Assembly: GCA_905182995.1 (NCBI GenBank)
Contig: CAJJDP010000079.1
Span: 75,893-139,892, forward strand
Reading direction: 5' to 3'
Source: Paramecium octaurelia
Taxonomy: Eukaryota > Ciliophora > Oligohymenophorea > Peniculida > Parameciidae
Length of the DNA: 64,000 bases
The notes under the pieces were generated by a model. That model was not told the DNA's origin and did not search any database. It was given only the letters and a program-made list of their open reading frames with translations. The translations under genes and the position numbers were made by a program. This document shows positions 12,501 through 24,666 of this stretch, piece after piece. Numbering within the stretch: position 1 is the stretch's first letter; every line of letters starts with the position of its first letter.

Positions 12501-15500
12501 GAGCAATTAATGAAAATGGCTACTCCTACATTTGATTATGTTGACACAAAGGATAGAAACATTTTGCATAAATTGATTGAATGTAAGTTATTTTTGACTC
12601 CAAAAGGAAATAGTATATTAGAAAACATAATAGCAACTGTTGATTAATCATATATTAATTAATACGATGAAAATGGTTGGAATCCCTTATTATATTTGAT
12701 CTCTGAATATACAAAGTCAGCTGAATAATAACATGATAGGATTTACAAAAAGAAGGTTAAGCTGTTATAAGTACAGATGTTTGAGAAGAAGGTGTCAGAG
12801 TTGCCTCCAGAAAAAGATAGCATCAATGAGGAACAGAAAAATAATGATGATGAAGACGAAGAAAGAAATTTGAGTAAAGCAGTAGACGATGATGAAGATA
12901 GTAATTTGAGTCGCAGTGAAGAGGAGGATGAAGATGATGAAGAAGAGGAAGTGCATTATAAAAAAAGGAAGGCTGGATTTAAAAATCCATCATTCATTCC
13001 AAATACAGCATAAATCAAAACATACAATGGAATCAAAACAGGTATTAAGTCATAATCAAATATGTTTCAGAAATAGAATGTAATTGCTCAGAATTAATTA
13101 TAATAACTTGGATTTTCAAATGGAGTGGATTAAGATGTCCATCATCAAGTAACATTTTATTATAAAAATAAACCCATTATTATAAATTTGTCTAAAGAAT
13201 AGGTGAGTACTTTGTAGAAAGAAGCTCTCTAAGATTCATTTTTATTATAGGATGCAGTTCTAAAACTATTTTAGTAATTAATTAATTTTGGAGCTAAACC
13301 TGACAGTGTTATCATAAAAAGAAAGAAATTCAGACAGCCAGACTAATCTGAGTAAGATAAGAAAGAGGATCCTTATATAAGTGAAGGTAATTACACCATA
13401 GCTCACTTTTTATTTAAGTCATTCCATAGTGTGTCTTTTCTGGAAGGGATATAAAAGATTTGCAATATCTCATTGAAAGAAGCAACTCACAATAACATAT
13501 ACCCAATTCACTTATTGGCTGGCACTTGCAATCTATATTCTATTTGTGGTAGAGAATAAGAAAATAGTGGAAAGTTCTTAAAATATTGTCTCAAGAATAT
13601 CGATATCAAGGTTAAGGATTTCAATTAGAATACACCAACCAGTATTATAGCCTCTCGTTACAATGAGGGTTTGAAATGGTTTATCGAAACATTATTAAAA
13701 ATGGGGGGCTCCATTGATAACTTAAACAACTTTAATGAAGTCCCTCTTTAGAAGTGGGTTAAAGCTAATAATATTAAAGTTGTTGAATTGTTTTTGACTG
13801 AATATAAGGCTGATCCAAATTTTAGAGATAAACATAATCGTACTGCATTACATCATGCCATCAACTCCTCTAATTCCTAAGCTGATGCTAGTTTTGAAAT
13901 GGAACATCTATTAATTATAAACGGTGCTAATACCAGTCTCAAGGACTATTTAAACAGAACTCCTCTGTTTTATGCTTTCACAAAAATTAATAAATTTAAT
14001 GACTTCTCTGAAATCGACCCTTTCGAGACAGTCTCTTCCATATTAGCAGATAAGAATTGCTCTGTTAATTGTTTGGATATTTACAATCGATCTCCTCTCC
14101 ATTATGCTGCCTTAAGAGGTAGTGTTATATCTGGTAGATACATGATCAAAATGAATGCTATCGTAGATGATATTGATAAATATGGTAATAGTCCCTTGGG
14201 GCTGGCATTCATAAGTGGTCATTCTAATTTCTGTACTATGCTCATTGACAACAAGGCAAACGTGAATCGCAATGCAATTGTGATTGACATAGAGAAGATA
14301 AAACAAGAAGAGAAAGCTTAGAGGTAGCAGAGAAGAGAAAAAGGAGAAGAAATTCAGACTGAAGATGAATTTGATTCAAATCAAGCAGAGGATGAAAATG
14401 AATATAATCAATAAGGAAACTCTTTGTTTTTTGGTAACAAAGTTGCAAAGGCTGTTAGGAAAGTACCTACTAGGAATGTATTTGGATAGAATAATTATTA
14501 TCCTTAACCAACTAAGTTCCTTCCTGGGACTTATTCTTATTTCAAATTAGCCATTAAATAAGGATGGCAAGGTGTTGCATACTTATTGATAAGCGATGGA
14601 TATGATCTACAAAGAGCCATAGAGGATGCCATGATGGAGGATCAATTCAAATTAGTTAGAACATTGCTCTTGAAAGTCAAAGATGATGAAGTTATTCAAA
14701 AGTATAATCAAAATAATTAAAATCTATTCCACATATTTGCAATCAAAGGGAGAAATTGCAATGAAGACATGGCAATTTTAATTGCAGAAGAATTATCAAG
14801 AAGAGGAGTCGATAGGACTGCAAACGATTATCAAATGAATACTCCATTGCATTATGCATGCAAAAACTTTTTTCATTAAATGATTAAATATTTCTTAAAT
14901 AGAAAAGGTAATCCTAACGCTTTTAACTCCGAATAAAATACCCCGTTTTCAATTAGACTACAAAGTAATTACAGAGTATTTGCAGATCCTGTAGAATTAG
15001 GGTTGTGGACAAGCAGCAACGTTAATTTTAATGTGAAATTCAAAGTGAATAAGAAAGACTATTGTCTGACTCCTTTGTTATACTTAATATAGGAATTCCA
15101 TGAAGAAGATGAAATCATTCTATCTAAATTTGTTGATGCTGGATGCGACATAAATGAGAAAACTGAAAAAGGAGAAACCTCCTTAATTCTGGCCATCAAA
15201 AATAACTCTTTGAAATTGGTTAATTTCATTCTCCATCATCCTAAATTTAAAAAAGAAGCTCACTTACAAGATTCAAATAAAAGATCTCCCATCCATCATG
15301 TTGTATAGCCATTAGAATTTGGTTCCTATGAAAATACAGAGATGCTAGAATTGTTGGCAAGCATATTTGATGTCAATCTAATTGATGACAAAGGAAAAAC
15401 TGCCTTAGACTATGCTGTTGATTAGGATTCTGGTGTTATGGCGAGAGTACTCAAAAATCTTAAAGCCATAAAAAATATCAAATCTAAATAGCCCAGATTA

Positions 15501-17308
15501 CCAACTAGTGTAATCTCTTAAGCCTAATGGGTGGAAGAGGAAATAGATGTTGAGGCAGATGCTTAAAAGTTTTTAGATTTGAATGGAGAATAATTGGAGG
15601 AGTCTAAACAGGATTATAAAAATCAAGTTGATCAATATGCAATTCTTACTGGCAAGCTTGAGGTTTTAGTTGACAAGGACATAGGCCCATATTTTTTGTT
15701 GATGACCAAAGTAGACATTGGCAATGGAAGGTATTCAGAAAATGTGTTTTATAAAATGTAAGTCTTGCATGAAATCAATCGGAATGTTTTTATCCTATTT
15801 ACGAGATGGGGCAGAATTGGCACCCGAGGATAACATCAATAAACTCCTTTTGAGAGTTCTGAAGAGGCCATTAAGGAATTTAATAAGATCTTTTACACTA
15901 AAACAGGAGGCAATGATTGGAGAAAGGTTAAGTCTGGCGAAGAAGAGTTTGTCAAAAAACCTGGCAAGTATTAGTTAATGAATGTGAAACAGAACAAGAA
16001 TTACAAAACACTGTTAAGTCCTTTCGACTTCAGTAAAAATTCCCCTTATCCACCCTCTACATTAGATAACACTATAAAGAGATTTATATTGTAGTTTATC
16101 TAAGTAAAACTATACTAGAAAGATTTGTAATAATTCCATGTAGACATGGACTTTTTACCTATTGAAAGATTGGATAGAAAATAATTAGAAGTAGCCAAGG
16201 CCATTCTTAATGAATTAACAGATAGTGTGACAGAACTAATTGAGCTTAGATAGAAAGGAGATTTAGATATTAAGAAGATATCTGGTATATCATCTGAAAT
16301 AGCTGATAAATCTAGTAGATTTTATGAATTGATTCCTATGATTGAATTGAGAACAGAACCTCTCCCTCCATTAGATTCAATTGAAGCTATTAATCAAAAG
16401 TTATTGCTCATTGAAACTTTACTCAATTTTGAAATCACTTCCAAGATTTTATTGGGAGCTCATTTGATGAAATAATCCTTGAATCCACTTACTTATTGTT
16501 TCAATGCCCTTAATGTTAGGGTCATTACTCTCCATCGCGAACATCCAGAATTCCAATTAATTCAGTAATATATTAATCAATCAGCAACTCCTAAAATATC
16601 CAACATATTTGCCATCGAGAGAAGAGGAGAAGCTGAAAGATTTGAAAGCAATAAATAGTACAATAGATTATTACTTTGGCATGGTTCTAAAATCTCCAAC
16701 TTCATGGGTATTTTGGCCCAAGGACTAAAAGGTAAAAATAAATGATTATTTTAAGTTGCACCACCTTGGGCACTCAACACAGGGGCTATGTTTGGAAAGG
16801 GAATCTATTTCGCCGATATGTTCCAAAAGTCCTTTGCATACACAGATGATTGGTCACTACATTACAATCCTTTTAGAGGTCTCTTTTAGGAAGGAGGACG
16901 TTGGAACAAATAATAGCAAGTAATTTAGGATGAACAAGATGACATCCAAAGATATAGATATATGTTACTTTGCGAAGTAGCAGTTGGAAAATCTTAAGAA
17001 CTTTATCAAGCAGATTTTGTTCAAAATTTACCCAGTATTTTTAATTAATATTTTTAGAGCAATACCAATCTGTCAAGGGATGTGGAAAGAGAGGTCCTGA
17101 TTATAAATAATCTGTTATTTTATCTAATGGGTGCAAAGTCCCTGTTGGATAGTGCATTGAATATCCAGAACCTAAAAAAAAGGACAAGGAGGGCAATCCT
17201 ATTCATTATTATCTACAACACAATGAATATATAGTATATGAAGAAACCAAGGTTAAATTTAGATATATGGTCTAATTGGATACCAAAGATACAATTGATA
17301 AATATTGA
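9573..17308 (+). CDS. Giant ankyrin-WGR-PARP poly(ADP-ribose) polymerase
   Basis: About 2,562 residues, with only two introns, both in the catalytic domain (16732-16755, 17035-17057). Layout: residues 1-340 lysine-rich with long glutamate runs, probably nuclear; about 370-2000 ankyrin repeats in blocks (TPLMLAAQYGR, AAIHLACFGGH, TPLHYAAAYGF, SPLHYAALRGS), broken by an acidic linker near 1070-1140; about 2020-2130 a WGR domain (FTRWGRIGTRGQ); then the PARP helical regulatory domain (QLEVAKAILNELTD); last the ADP-ribosyltransferase fold with LLWHGSK, GIYFADMFQKSFAYT and EYIVYEE, giving an intact H-Y-E triad. H-Y-E predicts chain-forming activity. The layout resembles C. elegans PME-5 rather than vertebrate tankyrase, which lacks WGR and the helical domain. 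Confidence 0.95.
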
Positions 17309-17450
17309 ATTTTCTAATTTCTTGTCATTAATTTTGAAAGATATATTTATTCTACAAAAATAAGAAGGAATTATATTAAAGAATATTGGAATATATCGAT
17401 AAGTTTACTTTTTTTATTTAGATCAATAAATAAAAAAAGATTGTTCATAT

Positions 17451-19719
17451 TCAGATTCTCATGTTTGGAATTAATGCTTTCAAAATGCCATCCTGTTCTT
17501 TTCTAACTTTCTTGCTCACCTTTTAAGTTAATTGAAGCAATGAAGGATCAGCATTGTCTAATGTTACAATATATTTTTACCTGGTTCATATTTCAAGCAG
17601 AAGCAAACCTTCTTAGCCTTAGGACTATCAGCAGGGGATCCTCCGTGAGCCAATTGACTCAAATATTAACCTAATGCACACATGATATCAGCTGCGTTTG
17701 TTGCGGTTATTTCAACAGTCTCTTAACATCTATCGATATTTTAATTGCTAATTACTTTTCTTCTGATTCTTCTGGTTAATCTGGAGTTTCTTCAGTTTCA
17801 TCTCCTGGAACTTATTCACCTTCTTCTCCACCTTCTTCACTCTCTTCTCCTACTTCGTCACTTCCTTCTTCAGCTTCTTCTTCACCCTCAGGTAAATCAA
17901 GAATGGGTTTTGTTCCATTTTTACCTTATGGAATGTCTCCTGGGACCCATCCTTCTTCTTCTTCTCCGGCTTCTTCACCATCTTCTCCTGCTGGTTTAGA
18001 TCTAGGACCATGTGGTTTTGAGTTTGGTTTTGAGCCTGGTTTATCATCTGATTCAGATTCTTCTTCTCCAGCTTCTTCTCCTTCTTCTCCTGCTGGTGTA
18101 GATTTAGGACCATGTGGTCCAGATCCTTCTTCTCCTTCTTCCTCAGCACCTTCTTCAGCACCTTCCTCACCACCTTCAGGGATATCAGGAATAGTAGAAG
18201 TTCCATTCTTGTTTTTTGGGATATCTCCTGGGAATTCGCTTTCTTCTTCTCCTTCAGGGAAACCTTCTTCTCCTGGAACATTTTCTCCTTGGTCTTCCTC
18301 ACCAGCTGGAGTTCCTTCCTCTTCACCTGCAGGGGTGACTTCTTCAGCTGCACCTTCCTCTGCTGCTCCTTCCTCCTCTGCTTAAGGTCCATCTTCAGGA
18401 CTAAATTCTTCCTCTGGTAAGAATCCTTCTTCTTCAGCATCTTCTGGAATATCTCCTGGTCCCTTTGTATTATTTTTTTCATCTGGTCCAAATGATTCCT
18501 CTTCCTCTTCAGCTGGTTCATGAAGCTCCTCTTCAGCTGATGGTTATGCTGTTTCTCCTTCCTCTTCTCCTGCAGGCGTAGCTGTTTCACCTTCTTCTTC
18601 TGCTGTAGGTTCTGCTGGAGTAGTTTCTCCTTCTTCTTCAGCAGCAGGTTCTGGTCCTTCTCCTTCCTCCTCAGCATCTGGTCCTGGTGGAGTTGTCTCA
18701 CCTTCTTCTTCAGCATCTGGTTCTGGTGTGGGTTCTCCTTCTCCTTCTTCTTCAGCGTCTGGTCCAGGGGGTGCTCCTTCTCCTTCCTCTTCAGCATCAG
18801 GTCCTGGTGGAGTTGTCTCGCCTTCTTCTTCAGCATCTGGTTCTGGGGTGGGTTCTCCTTCACCTTCTTCTTCAGCATCTGGTCCTGGTGGTGTTGTCTC
18901 ACCTTCTTCAGTTACAGTTTCCTCATCGATGGTTTCTTCTTCTTTTCCGGGATCTGGGACTGGGTCGTCAGTTGGCTTTTCGGGAGTAGTAGGATCTGTG
19001 GGTTTGGTTGGGGTTTCTGGTTTATCACATTTTTCATCTGATCCTCCCATTGGGATGTCAATGGTTTGTCCTCCTCCGCATCCTCCTTGGATGATATGCA
19101 ATTCTTTAATTTGTCCCTTGATTTTAATGACAGTGACTGGGTTTTAATGGCATTATTAATTAATGCTGGATAATTGTCTGATGAGGAAGGTGGCCAATTT
19201 GAGAAGAGCATCACAACATTCACTTCTTTCTGACTCATTATCACTACTTAATCTCTCTAATTGTCTTTCGATTTCATCACAATGAGCTTGTCCAATTTTG
19301 CTTGCTGTTTATGGGAGAACCAAAGACTTAATTTTCTTTGTCAAGACCTAATCAATCTATTTTAATTGTGAGGGAGCGATCTCTAGAAATAAGATAAACT
19401 AATTTACTCTTCTTTTATGTTTATTTCTTGACTTATAGTAAGATCACTTCCATTTGTTTCAAAGTGTTGATATCTTTTTAGATGTCATCCTTGTGATCGA
19501 TGATGTCGGCCCAAGACTCGAGACTTTATTCCAATTACACAAACTATTGCTAAGATGTGTTCTAACAATTAACATCCCCTAAATTGAGGTTGCTAATCTC
19601 ATTTAATGACATCGACAAGAGTGTGCCCTCAGCTTCGAAAGCTTGACATATATATGAGACGTACCTTAGGTCAGTGTCAATGCACAGACTAACAAGACTA
19701 TGAACTTGACTTAAACCAT
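17451..19719 (-). CDS. Secreted acidic Glu/Pro/Gly-repeat protein
   Basis: About 723 residues with four introns (17558-17580, 17730-17755, 19383-19407, 19642-19664). Residues 1-19 are a signal peptide (MVQVKFIVLLVCALTLTQ). A helical, cysteine-containing N-terminal domain follows, then a long low-complexity region of EEEGE blocks alternating with TTPPGPDA and EPTPEPDA, and a compact C-terminal domain with Cys (DIMCALGQYL, VCFCLKYEP). It is therefore a two-ended protein with a highly acidic spacer, probably secreted, vesicular or cell-surface. No family recognised. The 5' part is repeated at 20204-21135 by an assembly duplication; this copy is the one continuous with the 3' end. Confidence 0.8.
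17757..18905 (-). repeat. Acidic low-complexity coding repeats
   Basis: GAA/GAG-rich imperfect repeats encoding EEEGE separated by PPGPD, PTPEP or TPAG. On the opposite strand this appears as serine/proline-rich open frames that are not genes. Confidence 0.85.
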
Positions 19720-20202
19720 TATTATTAATGAAATCGTTTTAGTCCTTTATTTTTTTTAGACACAGAAACGGATAGTGTTGTGAATAAAATTTCTAAAACA
19801 ATTAAAAAACAGCTTCAATTATCCTCTTCCCTCCTTCGTAGAATACTCACTCCCCATTCGATGAGACCTAAGCAAACACTTAAGACGTAAATTTTGTGGA
19901 GTCTTGACCCGTCCATTGTGACACTCATGGAATTTGCAGTAGAAATTTCATAAGCAGCCACTACCAAAGCCTTAGTGAATTTATTGATAAGAACCAAAAT
20001 TAATAGAAGCATAATATTGATCATATTTTGTAAGCTATTTCTTAATTTTAAATCAGACAAGCTTTTTAAACAAATATAGCATATTCTTTCTTATGTAGAA
20101 TGTTTAGGTATATACCTAATGGATATTTGATTTGCAAATTTAAAATATTTCAACACACATATTTAGCGAATCATGATGATTTACTTTTTTCTGGTTCATT
20201 TG
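18788..20202 (+). repeat. Exact 1,415-bp duplicate, copy A
   Basis: Identical, in all stretches compared and in every translated frame, to 20204-21618 at an offset of 1,416, with one N between copies. Copy A is continuous with the left flank only; copy B with the right flank. This is the signature of two contigs whose overlapping ends were joined by a gap character. Confidence 0.95.
19815..20060 (-). other. Duplicate copy of small membrane protein gene
   Basis: Identical to the gene at 21231-21476. It lies in copy A of the assembly duplication and probably does not exist as a second locus. Confidence 0.75.
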
Positions 20203-20203
20203 N
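20203..20203. other. Assembly gap (single N)
   Basis: One N joins the two identical 1,415-bp segments. Confidence 0.95.
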
Positions 20204-21135
20204 TCTTCAGCATCAGGTCCTGGTGGAGTTGTCTCGCCTTCTTCTTCAGCATCTGGTTCTGGGGTGGGTTCTCCTTCACCTTCTTCTTCAGCATCTGGTC
20301 CTGGTGGTGTTGTCTCACCTTCTTCAGTTACAGTTTCCTCATCGATGGTTTCTTCTTCTTTTCCGGGATCTGGGACTGGGTCGTCAGTTGGCTTTTCGGG
20401 AGTAGTAGGATCTGTGGGTTTGGTTGGGGTTTCTGGTTTATCACATTTTTCATCTGATCCTCCCATTGGGATGTCAATGGTTTGTCCTCCTCCGCATCCT
20501 CCTTGGATGATATGCAATTCTTTAATTTGTCCCTTGATTTTAATGACAGTGACTGGGTTTTAATGGCATTATTAATTAATGCTGGATAATTGTCTGATGA
20601 GGAAGGTGGCCAATTTGAGAAGAGCATCACAACATTCACTTCTTTCTGACTCATTATCACTACTTAATCTCTCTAATTGTCTTTCGATTTCATCACAATG
20701 AGCTTGTCCAATTTTGCTTGCTGTTTATGGGAGAACCAAAGACTTAATTTTCTTTGTCAAGACCTAATCAATCTATTTTAATTGTGAGGGAGCGATCTCT
20801 AGAAATAAGATAAACTAATTTACTCTTCTTTTATGTTTATTTCTTGACTTATAGTAAGATCACTTCCATTTGTTTCAAAGTGTTGATATCTTTTTAGATG
20901 TCATCCTTGTGATCGATGATGTCGGCCCAAGACTCGAGACTTTATTCCAATTACACAAACTATTGCTAAGATGTGTTCTAACAATTAACATCCCCTAAAT
21001 TGAGGTTGCTAATCTCATTTAATGACATCGACAAGAGTGTGCCCTCAGCTTCGAAAGCTTGACATATATATGAGACGTACCTTAGGTCAGTGTCAATGCA
21101 CAGACTAACAAGACTATGAACTTGACTTAAACCAT
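20204..21135 (-). other. Duplicated 5' fragment of the acidic secreted protein gene
   Basis: Carries the start codon (21135), signal peptide, N-terminal domain and first acidic repeats, then stops at the N. It has no 3' end and repeats 18788-19719; probably the same locus shown twice. Confidence 0.85.
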
Positions 21136-21230
21136 TATTATTAATGAAATCGTTTTAGTCCTTTATTTTTTTTAGACACAGAAACGGATAGTGTTGTGAA
21201 TAAAATTTCTAAAACAATTAAAAAACAGCT

Positions 21231-21476
21231 TCAATTATCCTCTTCCCTCCTTCGTAGAATACTCACTCCCCATTCGATGAGACCTAAGCAAACACTTAAG
21301 ACGTAAATTTTGTGGAGTCTTGACCCGTCCATTGTGACACTCATGGAATTTGCAGTAGAAATTTCATAAGCAGCCACTACCAAAGCCTTAGTGAATTTAT
21401 TGATAAGAACCAAAATTAATAGAAGCATAATATTGATCATATTTTGTAAGCTATTTCTTAATTTTAAATCAGACAA
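21231..21476 (-). CDS. Small two-helix membrane protein
   Basis: Single exon, 81 residues ending at TGA. Two hydrophobic segments (INIMLLLILVLINKF and YVLSVCLGLIEWGVSIL) end in a charged RRREEDN tail. Not recognised. It lies between the C18orf32-like gene and the acidic protein gene, all on the minus strand. This copy is contiguous with the upstream gene and is the one to keep. Confidence 0.6.
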   Translation of the reverse strand: MSDLKLRNSLQNMINIMLLLILVLINKFTKALVVAAYEISTANSMSVTMDGSRLHKIYVLSVCLGLIEWGVSILRRREEDN

Positions 21477-21586
21477 GCTTTTTAAACAAATATAGCATAT
21501 TCTTTCTTATGTAGAATGTTTAGGTATATACCTAATGGATATTTGATTTGCAAATTTAAAATATTTCAACACACATATTTAGCGAA

Positions 21587-21787
21587 TCATGATGATTTAC
21601 TTTTTTCTGGTTCATTTGGCGTCGGCGTGTCTAACACTTTTGTTCTATTTTCCTAAGTATTATTTTTATCATCTGTTTTAGGGGGAGCCTTAACCAATCC
21701 AATTTTTATTAGAAAAGGTTTAATAAAATCGAACAGCACAACCAATATTCCTACCAATGGCAAGACTAAACAAGGAATGCAAACCAT
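21587..21787 (-). CDS. C18orf32/UPF0729-like small membrane protein
   Basis: 66 residues, single exon. The N-terminus MVCIPCLVLPLVGIL matches the hallmark MVCIPC start of the C18orf32 (UPF0729) family, followed by a membrane segment and a KPFLIKIGLV stretch, then a polar tail. Human C18orf32 is a small ER/lipid-droplet protein linked to GPI-anchor biosynthesis; its chemistry is unknown. Family assignment from the start motif and size; function by analogy. Confidence 0.75.
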
Positions 21788-22348
21788 AATTTTTTATTTT
21801 ATTTATACTAATTTTTCAATATAATTCTCATCAAAGTAATGGGAGATTTGGATATTCTTAACTCTGATCCTCCCTATCTTATTTTATCTTTTGCTTTTAA
21901 CAGATTTGGTTGATAGTTATTAATTTTATGAACTTTTTAACTAATAATTTGAATATATAAATGACTAGCAGTGGATCAAACTAAAATTTTATACTGTTTA
22001 AATCTGATTAATTCCTCCATTTTTAATATTTGAAAACAGATAAGTGTAATTTTTAATTTGGATAGTTTATTCAGCTGAAATGATGGATTAATAATCTGAT
22101 ATTTATTTAACTCTTTTCTAAATAAAAACTATAAATATTATATATATAATTGATTTATTTTTTCTAATATAACATTTTTACTACTTATAGTGAAGTTTGA
22201 AGTGTCCATTATTTTGACACTTTTATCTTTAAATTATGTTAAAAAATAAAGGCAGTAATAGAAATTCTGATTTCTATTGACTATTAAACATATTAAATTG
22301 TCTTATTTAATAAAAAAGTTGATTTTATAATTCTAAATTCAATTCAAC
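21788..22348. other. Intergenic, promoter side of the C18orf32-like gene
   Basis: AT-rich. Contains the CTTAAC...CTCCCTA motif (21857-21881), a TTTGAAGTGT word (22196-22205) and a perfect 7-bp inverted repeat AAGTGTC/GACACTT around 22200-22222. No gene seen. Confidence 0.6.
21857..21881 (-). promoter_or_regulatory. Candidate shared promoter motif, site A
   Basis: Plus-strand CTTAACTCTGATCCTCCCTA lies about 70 bp upstream of the C18orf32-like start. It is nearly the same as a site upstream of the centrin-like gene (34195-34219). Function unknown. Confidence 0.4.
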
Positions 22349-23428
22349 TCAACTCATCATAAATCGTAATAAAGGAATGATTAAGTCTTATTACAAATTA
22401 AAAGTGGCATGTGTCATGTGGTATGGGGTGGTCAACTTGCATTTGCACCTGCAGAGTCTCTATAATTTTAATGCATGACTTATAGGTATCATGTTATCAG
22501 ATTGACCATGTAAAATGTAGATTGGACATTAGACTTCTGAGATGTGTTTGTAATTTGGAAATCTTTCTTTAATTAGGACACTAAAAAGTTTCCCCAATTT
22601 ATTTTCTACTAATTATTGGATTGATAAAAATGGTGAAATAAGAATCAGCATGAATGGCTTGTATTTACTAGCGATGTAACAAGCAGGCCTAAAATAAATT
22701 AATTAAAATCACCCACTTCCAATCGATCTTCCGCATATCATGATATTAGATTCCTCTATTTTTTTGGTATTTATCAAATAATTCATGATGTGATCAGCGT
22801 CTTCCAATATCGTTTACTCATTTGGATCGCCTTTGTAAATTCCATAACCTGGATATTCTACACCCAAAATGTTTAGTTTCAAGGAATTTCCTATTCGCCA
22901 CATAAGTTCATATGCTTAATATAAATCTTCTCCATTCGAATGAAAATAAACAAGTGTTTATTTTGATTGGTTATTAATAAAGGCACAAGGGATTTTTTTA
23001 ATAATTTCAATTTCTTCCTCATCTTATTGGGTCATTTATTTAAGGTGTCTTATTGGTAGTTTATTGCTTCTAGGATGTTAGATTTTTTCATTTGGAGTTG
23101 ATGTCAAACAAACATTTGCTAAGGATTCATATAATCTATTTTAATTCTTTTTTGACAAGAGAGTTTTCACATTATTAGATTTATATTTGTTTAATAATCT
23201 TGGAGGAGATTTGTGTACAATAACATTTTCATCTACATCCTAATCATAATTGGATTCTTCAAAGTAAAAGTCTTATTGTGTACTAGGTCTTTTTGATTGA
23301 TTAGCAGATTAAACACCTAGTTGTTTAATTTATTTTGATTTGTAAACAGGAACCCATATAAGTTCTTTGAAATTCTTTTCAGTGTATTCACATTTAGGAG
23401 CAGGAAATATAAAGGAATTGACTTCCAT
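22349..23428 (-). CDS. Alpha/beta hydrolase, ABHD17-like serine hydrolase
   Basis: About 351 residues, one 24-nt intron (22689-22712) placed right after the nucleophile. The fold is clear: FHSNGED oxyanion loop, LNILGVEYPGYGIY, nucleophile elbow CGRSIGSGP, acid in HGQSDNMIP and histidine in HMTHATF, so the Ser-Asp-His triad is complete. The order and FIFPAPKCEYT start resemble ABHD17/FAM108 and S33-type hydrolases; ABHD17 enzymes remove palmitate from proteins. A Q/S-rich insert of about 100 residues precedes the catalytic core. There is no N-terminal cysteine cluster, so exact substrate is uncertain. Confidence 0.85.
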
Positions 23429-23571
23429 TTTTAGCAGTTAATTAATAAAGTTAATTTAACAAAAAACATCAACATTTACTATATTACAATAAAATAAATA
23501 GTAAAAAGAATAGATCAAACTAATAAATGATCTGGATATATTGCAATTAAAAATCGCATTGATAATATATC

Positions 23572-24034
23572 TCATAAGCATATAAATTTGATGTACTCAA
23601 AGTATTGATATAAATTTTATTGATAAGGTGTATTATTCTTAGCAATACCTAAGCTAATGGATAGAAAAAATGCTATCAATATAACATAGAATAGGTTCAT
23701 CAATAAACTTAGAGTGATCTTACTATGTAGATTAATAGTAAAATACATACAGTGCAGTATAAATCAAAGAGAGTATCAAGGCAAGAGTCATCATGAATGA
23801 ACTCAAAATTAACAGTCGAATCCATTTAGGAGGTAACTCTTTTATTATCGGAGTAATGGACTTTTTCACTTCATTCATAAATCGTATAATTGAAAGGCTT
23901 CTCAAAATTTTGATTACAATTGATGGACAATGACATTCATATTCAGAATCTAAGCAAACAACCAAAATGCTGATCATACATAGACCAAGAAGCCCAAAAT
24001 AAATAATTAAAGTATTTTGTAAAATTGTAATCAT
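23572..24034 (-). CDS. Multi-pass membrane protein, unknown
   Basis: About 144 residues, one 28-nt intron (23723-23750). Three or four hydrophobic helices (IIYFGLLGLCMISILVVCL, LLILSSFMMTLALILSLIY, LFYVILIAFFLSISLGI) with a cysteine pair ECHCPS in the first loop. Frame continuity across the intron preserves a final membrane helix. Not recognised. Confidence 0.65.
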
Positions 24035-24666
24035 TTTTATTAAAATTACAAATCATTAATTTTATTTAATTCTTAGTAAATTAGAAGTATAATTTTAATA
24101 TTTATAGTTATTACGATTTGAATAAATTTCATTTTTGCAAAAAGAGAAGTCTTAAAAAGAAATTTCTACATCTTTAATCTATATTTAAAAATAAAAATTT
24201 CTATTTATGGTGATAAAATTCTTACAACTTTGCTCTCTTGAAGCGAATATTAAGACAAATAACTATCTTTATTAAATTTATTTGAGATACATTATATTAT
24301 TGCATTCTATACAATAGTTTTTTTTGTAAACATTGATTTAATAGTATATCCATAATACTAAAATTATTAATTTAGTTTCAAAGATTTCATATAATATTTT
24401 TATATTAACTTTTAATTGTTAGTCGCATCTAAAGCCATTGATTAATATAATAATAATTTAGTTGTTTGAAAACAAAGGAAATCATATTTTATCTTTTATG
24501 GGATAGTGGCAATGTTATTTGGTTAACCAATTCTTTACTATTTAAATTGCAATTTACAATCATAAAATATATCAGTAAACCTATTTACATTAATACTTAA
24601 TAACGAATATGGTTATTCAAGAAAAACAATTTTTTTTGCATTATAAAATTAAAACTACTCATTTTC
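24035..24666. other. Intergenic between divergent genes
   Basis: Very AT-rich, with A/T runs. No coding signal, tRNA or repeat recognised. Confidence 0.6.

Larger units (their letters stand above)
20204..21618 (+). repeat. Exact 1,415-bp duplicate, copy B
   Basis: Second copy of the duplicated segment, continuous with the C18orf32-like gene on its right. It contains the same acidic-protein 5' region and small membrane protein gene as copy A. Confidence 0.95.

Noticed and set aside
15718..15978. 86-residue open frame within the PARP gene
   Set aside because: Alternate-frame shadow; the WGR domain is in the main frame.
17850..18902. Long antisense and shifted open frames over the acidic repeat, including a 350-residue basic frame and serine/proline-rich frames
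   Set aside because: They are shadows of the GAA/GAG repeat. Only the minus-strand EEEGE frame joins a signal peptide and conserved ends.
20203..20203. Mobile element or recent biological tandem duplication
   Set aside because: Single N at the junction, exact identity and one-sided flank continuity fit unmerged contig ends better. No terminal inverted repeats or transposase are present.
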